The notes beneath the pieces were generated by a model. That model was not told the origin of the DNA. It worked only from the letters and a program-made list of their open reading frames with translations, and did not search any database. Of a DNA stretch of 44,569 nt, positions 24,240 through 33,535 are shown piece by piece (within the stretch, counting starts at the first letter, position 1; the number at the start of each line of letters is the position of its first letter). The stretch is taken from positions 1 through 44,569 of the forward strand of contig CABUBX010000007.1 of assembly GCA_902489925.1 (NCBI GenBank), written 5' to 3'. A program made the translations under genes and the position numbers. Source of the stretch: an uncultured Lachnospiraceae bacterium (lineage in GTDB: Bacteria > Bacillota > Clostridia > Lachnospirales > Lachnospiraceae).

Positions 24240-25025
24240 TTATGCTTCTCCGTTTTTGCATATATCACCGACACCGTTAAGGACAACTGTCGGTCTGTAA
24301 GCGTATTTTTTCATTGTTTCACGGGTTGTAATTCCCGATAAAACAAGCACTGTTGTCATACCGCTTTCCATACCCGAAACAATATCTGTATCCATTCTGT
24401 CACCGACCATCACAGCCTCACCGGAATGGCAGCCAAGCAGTTTGAGACCAGTGCGCATCATTAAAGGATTTGGTTTGCCGCAAAAATATGCCTGTGTTCC
24501 CGTTGCCATTTCAATCGGTGCAATCAGTGCCCCGCACGCCGGCATAATACCATTCTCAATAGGGCCTGACACATCTGAATTGGCTCCGATAAGCTTCGCC
24601 CCTTTGAGGACGAGATTTGTTGCCTTCGTCAGTGTATCCAAAGAATATGCCTTGCCTTCACCGACAACAACATAATCCGGGTCTACATCATTCATCATAA
24701 TTCCGGCATCATAGAGTGCATTTAAAAGTCCCGCCTCGCCGATTGCATACACTGAACATCCCGGCGCCTGTTCCTTTAAAAAAGCCGCAGTTGCCAGCGC
24801 GCTTGTATAAAAATGTTCCTCCGGCACATCAAGCCCCATACGTGCCAGCTTCTGGTTTAATTCCCTCGGTGTATAACCACTGTTATTTGTCAAAAAAAGA
24901 TATTCTTTTTTTTCGTCCTTGAGCCACTGAATAAACTCCGGTACACCCGGAAGTATTTGATTTCCGTGATAAATCACACCATCCATATCGCAAATAAAAC
25001 CTTTTTTTGTTCTAAAATCAATCAT
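24240..25025 (-). CDS. HAD-superfamily class IIA phosphatase (NagD-like)
   Basis: This 261-residue protein matches the NagD/p-nitrophenylphosphatase group of cytosolic HAD phosphatases. Motif I is CDMDGVIYHG (Asp13, Asp15), motif II is FLTNNSGYTPRE, a capping domain lies between about 80 and 180, CGKPNPLMM holds the motif III Lys, and motif IV is VGDRMDTDI. Members dephosphorylate nucleotides or sugar phosphates; the substrate here is not evident. GGAGG lies 9 nt before the ATG. It stands alone: 135 nt separate it from the EamA gene upstream. Confidence 0.9.
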   Translation of the reverse strand: MIDFRTKKGFICDMDGVIYHGNQILPGVPEFIQWLKDEKKEYLFLTNNSGYTPRELNQKLARMGLDVPEEHFYTSALATAAFLKEQAPGCSVYAIGEAGLLNALYDAGIMMNDVDPDYVVVGEGKAYSLDTLTKATNLVLKGAKLIGANSDVSGPIENGIMPACGALIAPIEMATGTQAYFCGKPNPLMMRTGLKLLGCHSGEAVMVGDRMDTDIVSGMESGMTTVLVLSGITTRETMKKYAYRPTVVLNGVGDICKNGEA

Positions 25026-25160
25026 GTTTCTTGTCCTCCATCAATCTTTTGCGCTTTTACACGCTTATATTTTCATGATACCGCTTTATTGTAAATGTCA
25101 GCTTCGCCTATGAGTAAAATTTATGTAATATTTTCAGTTAAACTAATATTTACGCTAACA

Positions 25161-26021
25161 TTATAAAAAAGCCATAAAAATTGTTCCGAAAGTCAACAAA
25201 ATCAAGCCGACCAGCTCTTTACGATTTAACTTTTCTCCAAACACAAAATAGGAGAATACTACAGTAACTAAAATACTTAATTTGTCAACAGGTGCCACCA
25301 CGCTAACCGGACCGTTTTGAATCGCATGATAATAGCACAGCCATGACGCCCCTGTTGTTATACCGGAACAACTGATGAAAACCAACTCCTTTTTATCCAT
25401 CAGCTTAACCTGATTTTGCTTCTTTGATACCAAAACAACCAGCCATGCCATCACCAAAACAACGCTTGTGCGTATCGCTGTTCCTAAGTCCGAAGGAAGT
25501 CCCTTCATGCCGGGTTTTCCTAAAACTGCTGTCAAGGCGGCAAAAATTGCAGAGCCGCACGCATACCAAAACCACCCATTTTTACTTTTGGCAACAGTAG
25601 TCTCCTTTTTATTAATCATCATAAAAACACCCGTTGTAATGCTCACAATAGCGACAATCTTTGCAGCACTTATCCCCTCATGAAACAAAACAAGGGCCAA
25701 TAATATTGTGAGTACTGTACTTGATTTATCAATCGGTACAACCTTATTAATATCGCCCATCTGCAATGCCTTAAAATAACACAGCCACGATATGCCGGTC
25801 GATAATCCCGACAAAACAAGAAAAGCAACGGACGAACCATCAATATTTTTTATCTGGCTATACGAACCGGATATAAAAACAATGAGCCAGGAAAATGCAA
25901 ATATAATGATTGTTCGCACCGCTGTTGCCACATCGGAGTCCGTCTTTTTAATACCACATTTTGCCAATATTGAAGTCACACCGGCAAAAAAAGCTGATGC
26001 CACTGCACTTATAAGCCACAT
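25161..26021 (-). CDS. EamA/DMT-family transporter
   Basis: This 286-residue membrane protein has about ten helices in two EamA repeats; each half carries GxSWLCYFxAxQxGxxxxVxPxDKxS-like sequence (near residues 64 and 210), the hallmark of this group. The start is ATG at 26021, four bases after GGGAG; an open frame nine codons longer lacks a site. Such proteins export metabolites or amino acids; cargo unknown. It follows the GNAT gene by 52 nt on the same strand. Confidence 0.85.
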   Translation of the reverse strand: MWLISAVASAFFAGVTSILAKCGIKKTDSDVATAVRTIIIFAFSWLIVFISGSYSQIKNIDGSSVAFLVLSGLSTGISWLCYFKALQMGDINKVVPIDKSSTVLTILLALVLFHEGISAAKIVAIVSITTGVFMMINKKETTVAKSKNGWFWYACGSAIFAALTAVLGKPGMKGLPSDLGTAIRTSVVLVMAWLVVLVSKKQNQVKLMDKKELVFISCSGITTGASWLCYYHAIQNGPVSVVAPVDKLSILVTVVFSYFVFGEKLNRKELVGLILLTFGTIFMAFL

Positions 26022-26073
26022 CGCTCTCCCTTCTTTCCGTCCCGGCAAATTTTCCCATTCAAAGGTCTCTGCA

Positions 26074-26580
26074 TCAAAAAATCAATTTTTCAAAAGCAAT
26101 TCTAAAGTCACCGTCCGCCAGCTGTATCACACCGCAATAAACAAAATTATTTTTTTTAAGCCACTGCTGCATAATCTGATTATCCTTATGGGTGTCTATG
26201 CGGATACCTGTAATTTTATCTTTTTTACAAAGTCCCTCGGCATATTTAAGCAATGCCTCTGCTTCACCGCTGCGCTTTGCACCGGGTGCTGACACAATAC
26301 GGTGGATGACTGCATATTCATCGCCATCCTCCAGCCACCGGCCATCAAAAATCACATCATAAGTCGGTTCCTTTCTAAAAGAAATCACTGCGGACGCTAA
26401 TATTGCCCCGTTTTTTTCGGATACATAACATTCTCTGTTTTCAATATCCTGTGCAATAATTTCCCTGTTCGGATATCCGTTCTGCCACTGATTTACACCT
26501 CTGTTTTTTAGTTCTGCCTGCGCCGCCTCAAAAAGGGGCATGAGCTGATTCATATCTGTTTCTGCTGCCTTCCTTATCAT
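26074..26580 (-). CDS. GNAT-family N-acetyltransferase
   Basis: This 168-residue protein has the GNAT fold: MIRKAAETDMNQLMPLFEAA start, central VIHRIVSAPGAKRSGEAEALLKYAE (acetyl-CoA loop with a poorly kept R/QxxGxG/A), and IRIDTHKDNQIMQQWLKKNNFVYCGVI. AGGAG lies 7 nt before the ATG, and the gene starts 2 nt after the kinase stop, so it is likely coupled to the two-component genes. Acceptor unknown. Confidence 0.82.
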   Translation of the reverse strand: MIRKAAETDMNQLMPLFEAAQAELKNRGVNQWQNGYPNREIIAQDIENRECYVSEKNGAILASAVISFRKEPTYDVIFDGRWLEDGDEYAVIHRIVSAPGAKRSGEAEALLKYAEGLCKKDKITGIRIDTHKDNQIMQQWLKKNNFVYCGVIQLADGDFRIAFEKLIF

Positions 26581-26582
26581 CT

Positions 26583-27773
26583 TTATTCTCCTGTCACTTT
26601 ACTATCATTGTTTTTTACAGCACACGGCAGTTTTATCTCAAAAGTCGTCATCTCATCTGCACTTTTTGCACTGATTTGACCTTCATGAAGACGTATAATC
26701 TCCCTCGCAATCGCAAGCCCTAAACCGGCGCCGCCGCTGTTTGTTGTCCTTGACTCATCTAATCTGAAAAACTTATCAAAAATGGACTGAAGCTTTTGCG
26801 TAGGAATTGTTCTGCCATGATTTGTAAAGCGTATTTCTATAAAATCATCTGCTGTCCGCTTTGCAGTTACACAGATGTTTGTTTTCTCATAACTGTAAGC
26901 CACGGCATTCTTTAAAATATTATTGAATACACGGGCAAGTTTTTCAGAATCCGCATAAATTTCCAAATTTTCATCAGCCTCAACCGAAATCGTATTGCCG
27001 TGCGCTTGCAGTATCGGATAAAACTCGTCCGTCATCTGTATAAGCATATAGTAAAGGTTAATTGTCTCTTTTTCAAGGACTATATGCGTTAAATTATACC
27101 TTGTAATTTCAAAAAATTCATTAATCAGTTTTTCCAGGCGCTCAGATTTTTCAAGAGCTACATGGGTATACTTCTCCCTCTGAGCATCGGGCATATCCCG
27201 AACCTCGTCTAAAAGGCTGAGATAACCGACAACCGATGTCAGCGGTGTTTTCAAATCATGCGCAAGATAAGTAATTAAATCATTTTTCTTTGCCGCTTCC
27301 GCTCTAATCAGCTGCTCATGGTGCTGCATTCTCGCTTTTATAGAAACAAGCTGCGTCTCGACAGGTGCATATTCCGCCTCAAAAAGGCTTCCCGTCTTAA
27401 CATCATTTTCCATATAAATGCCAATAATACGGCTGATTTTCTGAATTTCTTTTTTCCGCTGTCTTTTTCCGTATAAATAACAGGCTAAACAGATGCCGCC
27501 TCCCATCATAAATATGAGAACGACAGCCACGGTCATAATAAATGAACGTATGGCCGGCCAATAGGGCTGTACAATCTGAGCAGTTCCGGATTCAGCGTCA
27601 ACCCAAACCGTCTGTTGTTCCATAAGGTTATGCCATACCCAATCACCGATAAAACCATTGAGCAAAACATCAAAAACCCATTCTCCGATTTTATAAACAA
27701 CAAAAAATATAGCAATGGCAAGCCCGATTTTTCCTATAACCGATAGTATTGATTTTATCTTTTCAGTCTTCAA
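26583..27773 (-). CDS. Sensor histidine kinase (VanS-like architecture)
   Basis: A 396-residue kinase with two membrane helices (about 10-36 and 77-101) around a short external loop of about 40 residues. It has a HisKA domain with LAHDLKTPLTSVVGYLSLL (phosphorylated His near 172) and an HATPase domain with NILKNAVAYS, FDKFFRLD and GGAGLGLAIAREI. There is no obvious HAMP. No ATG lies near the N-terminus: the frame is open back to a TTG at 27821, but the TTG at 27773, overlapping the response-regulator stop by 11 nt, gives a more usual length. The start is not certain. Confidence 0.85.
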   Translation of the reverse strand: MKTEKIKSILSVIGKIGLAIAIFFVVYKIGEWVFDVLLNGFIGDWVWHNLMEQQTVWVDAESGTAQIVQPYWPAIRSFIMTVAVVLIFMMGGGICLACYLYGKRQRKKEIQKISRIIGIYMENDVKTGSLFEAEYAPVETQLVSIKARMQHHEQLIRAEAAKKNDLITYLAHDLKTPLTSVVGYLSLLDEVRDMPDAQREKYTHVALEKSERLEKLINEFFEITRYNLTHIVLEKETINLYYMLIQMTDEFYPILQAHGNTISVEADENLEIYADSEKLARVFNNILKNAVAYSYEKTNICVTAKRTADDFIEIRFTNHGRTIPTQKLQSIFDKFFRLDESRTTNSGGAGLGLAIAREIIRLHEGQISAKSADEMTTFEIKLPCAVKNNDSKVTGE

Positions 27774-28455
27774 TTTTATATCCGCACCCCCATACTGTTT
27801 TAATATACTTTGGATTTTCAAAGGAATCCTTCATTTTTTCCCGCAAATGTCGGATGTGCACGGTGACCGTATTGTTGCTTTTGCTGTAATATTCATCGCC
27901 CCATATTTCATGAAAAATCGCTTCGGCGCTGACAACCTGACCTTTTTTGCGGCACAAAATCGAAAGAATTAAAAACTCTGTCGGTGTCAGAACAAGCGGG
28001 CGTTCATCCAACGTACATTCATGAGTTTTCTCATTAATCACAAGCCCGGAAACAATAAGTAAATCCTCCGATTTTCCTCCCGTGTTATAACGCTTATAAC
28101 GGCGAAGCTGCGCCTTTACCCTTGCCACAAGCTCGAGCGGTCTAAAGGGCTTTGTCATATAATCGTCGGCGCCGAGCGTCAGACCTGTAATTTTATCAAT
28201 TTCTCCGTCCTTGGCCGTCAGCATAATCACCGGATAAGTATACTTTTCACGAATGATACTGCAAAGTTCAAATCCGCTCATCCCCGGCAGCATAATATCA
28301 AGGACAGCCAAATCCATTTCCTCCTGCCTGATACAGGAAAGCGCTTCATTCGCAGTGTAAAATTTATAAACCTCATAGCCTTCATTTTTAAGATAAAGCG
28401 CCACTAAATCGGCAATCTCTTTTTCATCATCAACAATTAATATCTTTTCACTCAT
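27763..28455 (-). CDS. OmpR-family response regulator (VanR-like)
   Basis: A 230-residue regulator with a receiver domain (DD at 9-10, phosphorylated Asp53 in LAVLDIMLPG, Lys near 103 in MTKPF) and a C-terminal winged helix (NNTVTVHIRHLREKM). It overlaps the kinase gene, forming a two-component pair. No vanHAX or carboxypeptidase genes are nearby. The AT-rich stretch upstream of 28455 holds TATAAT-like sequence but no clear promoter. Confidence 0.93.
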   Translation of the reverse strand: MSEKILIVDDEKEIADLVALYLKNEGYEVYKFYTANEALSCIRQEEMDLAVLDIMLPGMSGFELCSIIREKYTYPVIMLTAKDGEIDKITGLTLGADDYMTKPFRPLELVARVKAQLRRYKRYNTGGKSEDLLIVSGLVINEKTHECTLDERPLVLTPTEFLILSILCRKKGQVVSAEAIFHEIWGDEYYSKSNNTVTVHIRHLREKMKDSFENPKYIKTVWGCGYKIED

Positions 28456-28548
28456 AGCTTAACCTCTCTCGTATACCGGTATTATATATAGCATACCTCA
28501 TTCCCATGTAAAAACTATTAATTTTTTACTAAGATTTCCAAAGAATAA

Positions 28549-28604
28549 AGGCAGTCACTTTGTCAGCATACGGTTTTGAGCATGCCGGCAAAATGAACTG
28601 CCCT
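28549..28604 (-). terminator. Terminator after degV
   Basis: On the minus strand GGCAGTTCATTTTG and CAAAGTGACTGCC form an imperfect 13-bp stem with an inner loop, followed by TTTATTCTTT. It starts about 5 nt after the degV stop and is the main content of the 28456-28608 gap. Confidence 0.6.
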
Positions 28605-28608
28605 ATTT

Positions 28609-29469
28609 TTAATCATATAACTTTGCAATACATCCGATGCCAAGTGCACCCGGACCTGTATGGCATGCAATACTCAGAGGAAGAACACCTCCGATAACCT
28701 CATATCCCGGAAATTCCTCACACACCGTCTGATGCCATGCTTCACCTGCCGCCTTATCTCCTGAATAAGCCGTGCCAAGCCATAGCTTTTTACCGGCAAA
28801 CCTGCCTTCGATTTCTTCATGAAGCGCCGCAATCATTGCTTTTTTTGCAGCCTTCCATCCGCGTACCTTCTTAAAGGCATCCAGCTTATCACCCTGAATC
28901 TGAAGCACTGGTTTAATATTTAAAACACTGCCGACCGCAGCCGCAGCCGGTGTCACTCTGCCGCCTTTTTTCAGATATTTAAGTGTATCTACCGTAATAA
29001 ATATACTGGCATCTAATGCCGTATCTTCAAGCATTTTTTTAATCATCTCTGCCGAATAGCCCTGTTTGACAAAATAGAGCGCATCCAAAACCGACTGACG
29101 CTGTGTCACCGAAATACGCTTGTTGTCAACAACATATACTTTTCCTTTATAATCGGAGGCAAGTATTTTCGCACTCTGGACAGAACTGCTTAACCCGCCC
29201 GACATAGGAATATAAATAACCGCATCATTTGTCTGTAAAAGCCTGTCCCATGTATCCAAAAGCTCTCCCGGAGACGGCTGTGATGTCGAAATTTCCACAT
29301 CCTCAGCAAGATGCGCAAAAAACTCCTCCTGTGTCAACGTCTTTCCTTCATAATAAATTTTGTCATTAATACAAAACGGCATAGAAATAAGACTGACACC
29401 CCATTCTTTCGCCTCTTTAGGAGTAATTCCGCTGTTTGTATCTACAGCAACTGCAATACGTTCTGCCAT
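28609..29469 (-). CDS. DegV-family fatty-acid-binding protein
   Basis: This 286-residue protein is of the DegV fold, which binds one fatty acid and serves (as FakB) with a FakA kinase to phosphorylate exogenous fatty acids in Firmicutes. Typical segments are AVDTNSGI, ISTSQPSPGEL (near residue 77) and IPMSGGLSSSVQSA (near 102), which hold the carboxylate-binding Ser/Thr. The start is set at ATG 29469, with GGGGAGG 5 nt upstream. No FakA is in the window. It has its own strong promoter with a palindrome in the spacer. Confidence 0.9.
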   Translation of the reverse strand: MAERIAVAVDTNSGITPKEAKEWGVSLISMPFCINDKIYYEGKTLTQEEFFAHLAEDVEISTSQPSPGELLDTWDRLLQTNDAVIYIPMSGGLSSSVQSAKILASDYKGKVYVVDNKRISVTQRQSVLDALYFVKQGYSAEMIKKMLEDTALDASIFITVDTLKYLKKGGRVTPAAAAVGSVLNIKPVLQIQGDKLDAFKKVRGWKAAKKAMIAALHEEIEGRFAGKKLWLGTAYSGDKAAGEAWHQTVCEEFPGYEVIGGVLPLSIACHTGPGALGIGCIAKLYD

Positions 29470-29509
29470 ATTATCCTCCCCAAATCTTCTAACTTTACAT
29501 ATGAAGAAC

Positions 29510-29537
29510 ATTATACTACAACTGTTGTTTTTGTCAA
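29510..29537 (-). promoter_or_regulatory. degV promoter with palindrome in the spacer
   Basis: On the minus strand TTGACA (29537-29532), 16 nt, TATAAT (29515-29510). ACAACTGTTGT (29518-29528), an 11-bp palindrome, fills most of the spacer and would be a natural repressor site. Confidence 0.7.
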
Positions 29538-29574
29538 TGCTCTTTCTCTTGTTTCCCTCAGAAGCAAATGCGGC

Positions 29575-30774
29575 TTAAAATTGTTTTTCCACAGCAGCAA
29601 CGGCGGCTTCAAGCTGTTCATCCACTGAGGCATCATCCCCATTTTCGACTTTTATATCCGGGGTAACACCTAGCCCATGAATACATTTTCCATTTGGTGT
29701 AAAATATTTCGCACTTGTCAGTTTTATGGCCGAGCCGTCCGCAAACGGAATAATATACTGAACAATTCCTTTGCCGTAAGTTTGCATACCGACAATTTCT
29801 GCCCAGTCATAATCTTGAAGTGCCGCCGCAAATATTTCGGCAGCACTGGCACTTCCGCCATTTGTCAGGACAACCATCGGTATATCCAAAACTTCTTCAT
29901 TATCCGCATATTCTTCCTCTCTCTGCCCGTTTTTGTCTTCCGTATAAACTAAAAGCCCCTCCGGCAAAATACGGTCAAGAATCGGACAGACAGAGCTCAT
30001 ATTGCCGCCCGGATTGCCTCGGACATCGACAACAAGTCCCTTCATGCCTTCTTCAAGAAGTGTGTTCACGGCCTCATCAAACTGTTTAACCGTCACCTGT
30101 TCAAAACCTGAAAGCCTTATATAACCGATATTATTTCGAAGAAGTCTGTATTCGACAGTCACATCATCCAGCTTCTTGCGGACAATCGTTTTTTCAATAT
30201 AATCCTCTGTCGATGGTCTGAAAACCGTCACTGTCACCTCAGTGCCTTCCTCCCCCTGAATTTTTGCGACGACCTCATTCATCGTCTGACCCTCGATACC
30301 TTCACCGTCCACCTTTGCAATGATATCGCCTGCCATAAACCCGGCATCTTCACTTGGGCCGCCCTTCGTAATCTCCACAATGACAAGCTGACCTGTCTGC
30401 ATATCCTGTGTTACCGTCACGCCAATGCCGCTGTAAACGCCCTCAGCCTGCGCAAGAAGCTGCTTGTATTCCTCGGCTGTATAATATGTCGTATAAGGCT
30501 CATTTAGCCCATAGACATACCCTTTATAGACACCTTCGCTCATCATCTCCGGACTAATAGAGGCTTCATCCATGTAGTATTTATTAATAACCCCGTCAAT
30601 TTCACCGAGCTTATTCAAAATATCCCTGTATCTGCTCTGCTGCTTCTCATCCAGTGCTGTGGCATTAACAGAAAGCTTACTTTGAATTTTATCTGAAAAA
30701 ACCACGCCTGTCCCGAAGGCGAGAGAAAGTGCAAGCATAGATACCACTGCTGTTTTCACTTTATTCTGTCCCAT
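29575..30774 (-). CDS. S41-family C-terminal processing peptidase (Ctp)
   Basis: A 399-residue secreted or anchored serine protease. The N-terminal helix (residues about 8-28) is a signal anchor. A PDZ domain (about 95-180; YSGIGVTV...GDIIAKVDGEGI) precedes the S41 catalytic core with VDVRGNPGG near 245, the nucleophile Ser in GGSASAAEIFAAAL near 308, and the Lys in GMQTYGKGIVQ near 333. Similar proteases sit next to ftsEX in Bacillus (CtpB). It lies 70 nt after ftsX, past a terminator-like hairpin. Confidence 0.92.
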   Translation of the reverse strand: MGQNKVKTAVVSMLALSLAFGTGVVFSDKIQSKLSVNATALDEKQQSRYRDILNKLGEIDGVINKYYMDEASISPEMMSEGVYKGYVYGLNEPYTTYYTAEEYKQLLAQAEGVYSGIGVTVTQDMQTGQLVIVEITKGGPSEDAGFMAGDIIAKVDGEGIEGQTMNEVVAKIQGEEGTEVTVTVFRPSTEDYIEKTIVRKKLDDVTVEYRLLRNNIGYIRLSGFEQVTVKQFDEAVNTLLEEGMKGLVVDVRGNPGGNMSSVCPILDRILPEGLLVYTEDKNGQREEEYADNEEVLDIPMVVLTNGGSASAAEIFAAALQDYDWAEIVGMQTYGKGIVQYIIPFADGSAIKLTSAKYFTPNGKCIHGLGVTPDIKVENGDDASVDEQLEAAVAAVEKQF

Positions 30775-30798
30775 GTCATCATCCTCTCATTTAATATT

Positions 30799-30840
30799 AT
30801 AAAACAGCCGAAGCAGAAAATATATCCTGTTCCGGCTGTT
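30799..30840 (-). terminator. Hairpin after ftsX
   Basis: On the minus strand AACAGCCG...CAG and CTG...CGGCTGTT, followed by TTATAATATT. It begins 5 nt after the ftsX stop. It may limit rather than stop transcription into the Ctp gene, since a TATAAT lies in its tail. Confidence 0.65.
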
Positions 30841-30844
30841 CTTA

Positions 30845-31759
30845 TTATACGCGAATATGTCTCCTTAAAGTTCCCCAGCTTCCAATCAGACCGATACCAA
30901 GACCGATACAAAGAGAAATAGGAATTAACCATACAAATACATCATTAACATTTGAAAACTTCAGAAAATCTACGTTCGGGAAAGTTGTCTCCACAAATTC
31001 AACAACCTTCACATATAGAAAACGAAGCAGCGCTACCGGAACAGCCGAGCCGATTAAACCGATGACAACAGCCTCCACAAGGAAAGGTCCTTTTACAAAC
31101 AAATCTGTGGCACCGATATATTTCATAATTGCAATTTCTTCTTTTCTCGCCGTAATACCGATTGTTACTGTATTACTGATAAGGAACACAGCAACCGCAA
31201 CTAAAATAACAATAATAACAATCGATGCATATCCGATAAGACGGCTTAAACTTGTAAAAGTATCTGCCAAAGTCTCTGATGCATTGACTTTTCTGATTTC
31301 CGGAAGGCTCTCAAGATAAGCGACAAGCTCATCCTGCTTTGATGTATCTTTTAAGTAAATTGTCAGGCTGTCCATACCTTCCAGCGGATTTTCATTCTGA
31401 AGGTTTGTGAGCGCACCGGTTGCCTCCTCCTCACCGCCGAGGTAAACCGGTCTAAACTGTTCCCATGCTTCTTCATCTGAAATATAAGTTACAGATTCTA
31501 CTTCTTCGCGAAGCTCAATAATCTTTTTAAGGTTCTGAATCTGCTCGTCATTAACATCTTCATTAAAGAAAGCTGATACGCCGACATTTTTTTCGGCAGA
31601 TGCCATAGTTTCCCGGAAATTATAAATCACGCTGAAAAAAACACCGAACAGGAACAGACAACATGTAATTGTACCGATGGATGCCAGTGAAAAAAGTCTG
31701 TTTCTGTGTATACTTTTAAAGCCCTGCTTGACACAGTACATAAATCTGCTAAACCTCAT
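30845..31759 (-). CDS. ftsX: Cell-division permease-like protein FtsX
   Basis: A 304-residue FtsX. One N-terminal helix (about 22-44), an external domain with the NEDVNDEQIQNLKKIIE...VTYISDEEAWEQF pattern, and three further helices (about 165-190, 215-240, 270-290). The start is taken as ATG at 31759 (MRFSRFMYC), overlapping the ftsE stop by 11 nt; an upstream in-frame ATG lies inside ftsE. With FtsE it forms an ABC complex that, in Firmicutes, switches on peptidoglycan hydrolases from across the membrane. No such hydrolase is adjacent. Confidence 0.93.
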   Translation of the reverse strand: MRFSRFMYCVKQGFKSIHRNRLFSLASIGTITCCLFLFGVFFSVIYNFRETMASAEKNVGVSAFFNEDVNDEQIQNLKKIIELREEVESVTYISDEEAWEQFRPVYLGGEEEATGALTNLQNENPLEGMDSLTIYLKDTSKQDELVAYLESLPEIRKVNASETLADTFTSLSRLIGYASIVIIVILVAVAVFLISNTVTIGITARKEEIAIMKYIGATDLFVKGPFLVEAVVIGLIGSAVPVALLRFLYVKVVEFVETTFPNVDFLKFSNVNDVFVWLIPISLCIGLGIGLIGSWGTLRRHIRV

Positions 31760-32432
31760 AATAGCCACCCTTTGCCTCATCACTGACAATGACACCATTG
31801 TTCATTGTGATGACTCTCTTTTGCATTTTTTCTACGATATCTTTATTATGTGTGACAACAATGACCGTTGTACCTCTCATATTGATTTCCTCCAACAGAC
31901 GCATAATTTCCATCGCATTGTTAGGGTCAAGATTACCGGTTGGCTCATCTGCCAAAATCACAGGCGGATTGTTTGCAAGTGCACGGGCAAGCGCAACTCT
32001 TTGCTGCTCACCACCGGAAAGTTCTTTAGGATATGAATCGGCCTTCTCTGAAAGTCCCACAATACTCAATAGCTGCGGCACTGTATCCTTGATAACCTTT
32101 GTGCTTTTTCCGACAACACGCATCGCAAAAGCAATATTCTCATAAACTGTTCTGTCCTTTAACAGACGGAAGTCCTGAAATACAACGCCTATGCCGCGGC
32201 GCATCTTAGGTACTCTCTTTCTTCTGAGCTTGCCAATATTTTGATTATTCATAAAAATGGCACCGGATGTCGGCTCTAATTCTTTTAACAGAAGTTTGAA
32301 TAATGTTGTCTTTCCCGAGCCGCTGGTACCGACAATAAATACAAACTCACCTTTTCTGATTCTTAAACTGACGCCGTTTAATGCAGACACCCCTGTCGAA
32401 TATGTCTTATATACATTATCCAAAGCAATCAT
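31749..32432 (-). CDS. ftsE: Cell-division ATP-binding protein FtsE
   Basis: A 227-residue ABC ATPase. Walker A is VGTSGSGKTT (near residue 34), the signature is LSGGEQQRVALARAL (near 139), Walker B is VILADEPTGNLD (near 158), and the H-loop is VVTHNKDI. The presence of the FtsX overlap and MIALDNVYKTYSTG start supports FtsE over a generic ATPase. AAGGAGG lies 9 nt upstream of the ATG and overlaps the stop of the PucR/CdaR-type gene, so all three are one unit. Confidence 0.94.
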   Translation of the reverse strand: MIALDNVYKTYSTGVSALNGVSLRIRKGEFVFIVGTSGSGKTTLFKLLLKELEPTSGAIFMNNQNIGKLRRKRVPKMRRGIGVVFQDFRLLKDRTVYENIAFAMRVVGKSTKVIKDTVPQLLSIVGLSEKADSYPKELSGGEQQRVALARALANNPPVILADEPTGNLDPNNAMEIMRLLEEINMRGTTVIVVTHNKDIVEKMQKRVITMNNGVIVSDEAKGGYYEV

Positions 32433-32446
32433 CGGGTATTCCCTCC

Positions 32447-33535
32447 TTAGTATTGAAACGTCTCCATATATTTCATATACCGCACAACCATTAATGCAAT
32501 TTTGAAGGTAATGGCATCTTCAAAAACACGCAAATCAAGCCCCGTACTTTTCTGAAGCTTGTCAAGACGGTATACGAGTGTATTTCTATGGATGTAGAGC
32601 TGTCTGGATGTTTCTGAAACATTCAGGCTGTTCTCAAAAAACTTGTTAATTGTTGTCAAAGTCTCCTCATCGAAATCATCCGGAGATTTTCCGTCAAAAA
32701 TCTCTTTAATAAACATTTTGCAAAGCGGAATCGGCAGCTGGTAAATAAGACGGCCGATACCTAAATTGCTGTACGCCACAACGGTGCGTTCACTATAAAA
32801 AATCTTTCCGACATCAAGACTCATCTTGGCTTCCTTGTACGAACGCGAAACATCCTTAATCTCATTGACAATCGTACCAAGTGCAATTCTTGCCTCAGGC
32901 ATGCCTTCACCGGCGAGCATCTCTTTAATTCCTTTTGCATACCTGCAAAGCTCATCATAGGTATCCTCACCCTCTAGCTCTTTAACAATAATCACACTCT
33001 TTTCATCCACCGCTGTCACAAACTCCTTAGGTTTTGTGCCAATAACACCACGGACAATTTCAAGAGCATTCTCTTCTTTATCAAGATTTGTCTCAATAAT
33101 CATCACAATTCGCTTTGCATCGGTTTCGATGTGCAGCTTTTTAGAACGGTTGTAAATGTCAACTAACAGCAGATTGTCAAGTAAAAGATTCTTAATAAAA
33201 TTATCTTTATCAAAACGCTCTTTGTATGCGACAAGAAGATTTTGTGTCTGGAAGGATGCAATCTTTCCAACCATATAAACATCGTCACTGTCACCCTTTG
33301 CCAATATCACAAACTCCATCTGATGTTCATCAAATACTTTAAAAAACTGGTATCCGGCAAGCACCTGACTGTCTGCCGGAGAATTTACAAAATCCAGCAC
33401 TGCACTCTCATATTCATCTGAAATCTCAAATGTTGAGGCAAGCATCTTGCCCTCTGTGTCCATCACACATAAATCAACTCTTGTGATAGCCTTTAAACCC
33501 TCGATACTGTTTTGAAGAACCTGATTTGAAATCAT
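32447..33535 (-). CDS. PucR/CdaR-type transcriptional regulator
   Basis: A 362-residue protein with an N-terminal sugar-diacid-recognition-like part (ITRVDLCVMDTEGKMLASTF...), a central GGDEF-like region (IVMIIETNL...SVIIVKELEGED...LGTIVNEIKDVSRSYKEAKMSLDVG), and a C-terminal PucR helix-turn-helix (NVSETSRQLYIHRNTLVYRLDKLQKSTGLDLR). It is the first gene of the ftsEX unit and probably controls it or senses an envelope or carbon signal. GGGGAG lies 9 nt upstream of the ATG. A strong promoter with a leader of about 135 nt precedes it. Confidence 0.82.
   Translation of the reverse strand: MISNQVLQNSIEGLKAITRVDLCVMDTEGKMLASTFEISDEYESAVLDFVNSPADSQVLAGYQFFKVFDEHQMEFVILAKGDSDDVYMVGKIASFQTQNLLVAYKERFDKDNFIKNLLLDNLLLVDIYNRSKKLHIETDAKRIVMIIETNLDKEENALEIVRGVIGTKPKEFVTAVDEKSVIIVKELEGEDTYDELCRYAKGIKEMLAGEGMPEARIALGTIVNEIKDVSRSYKEAKMSLDVGKIFYSERTVVAYSNLGIGRLIYQLPIPLCKMFIKEIFDGKSPDDFDEETLTTINKFFENSLNVSETSRQLYIHRNTLVYRLDKLQKSTGLDLRVFEDAITFKIALMVVRYMKYMETFQY

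Noticed and set aside
26583..28455. VanR/VanS-like pair as a vancomycin-resistance locus
   Set aside because: No vanHAX, vanY or ligase genes are near; the likeness is shared by many two-component systems.
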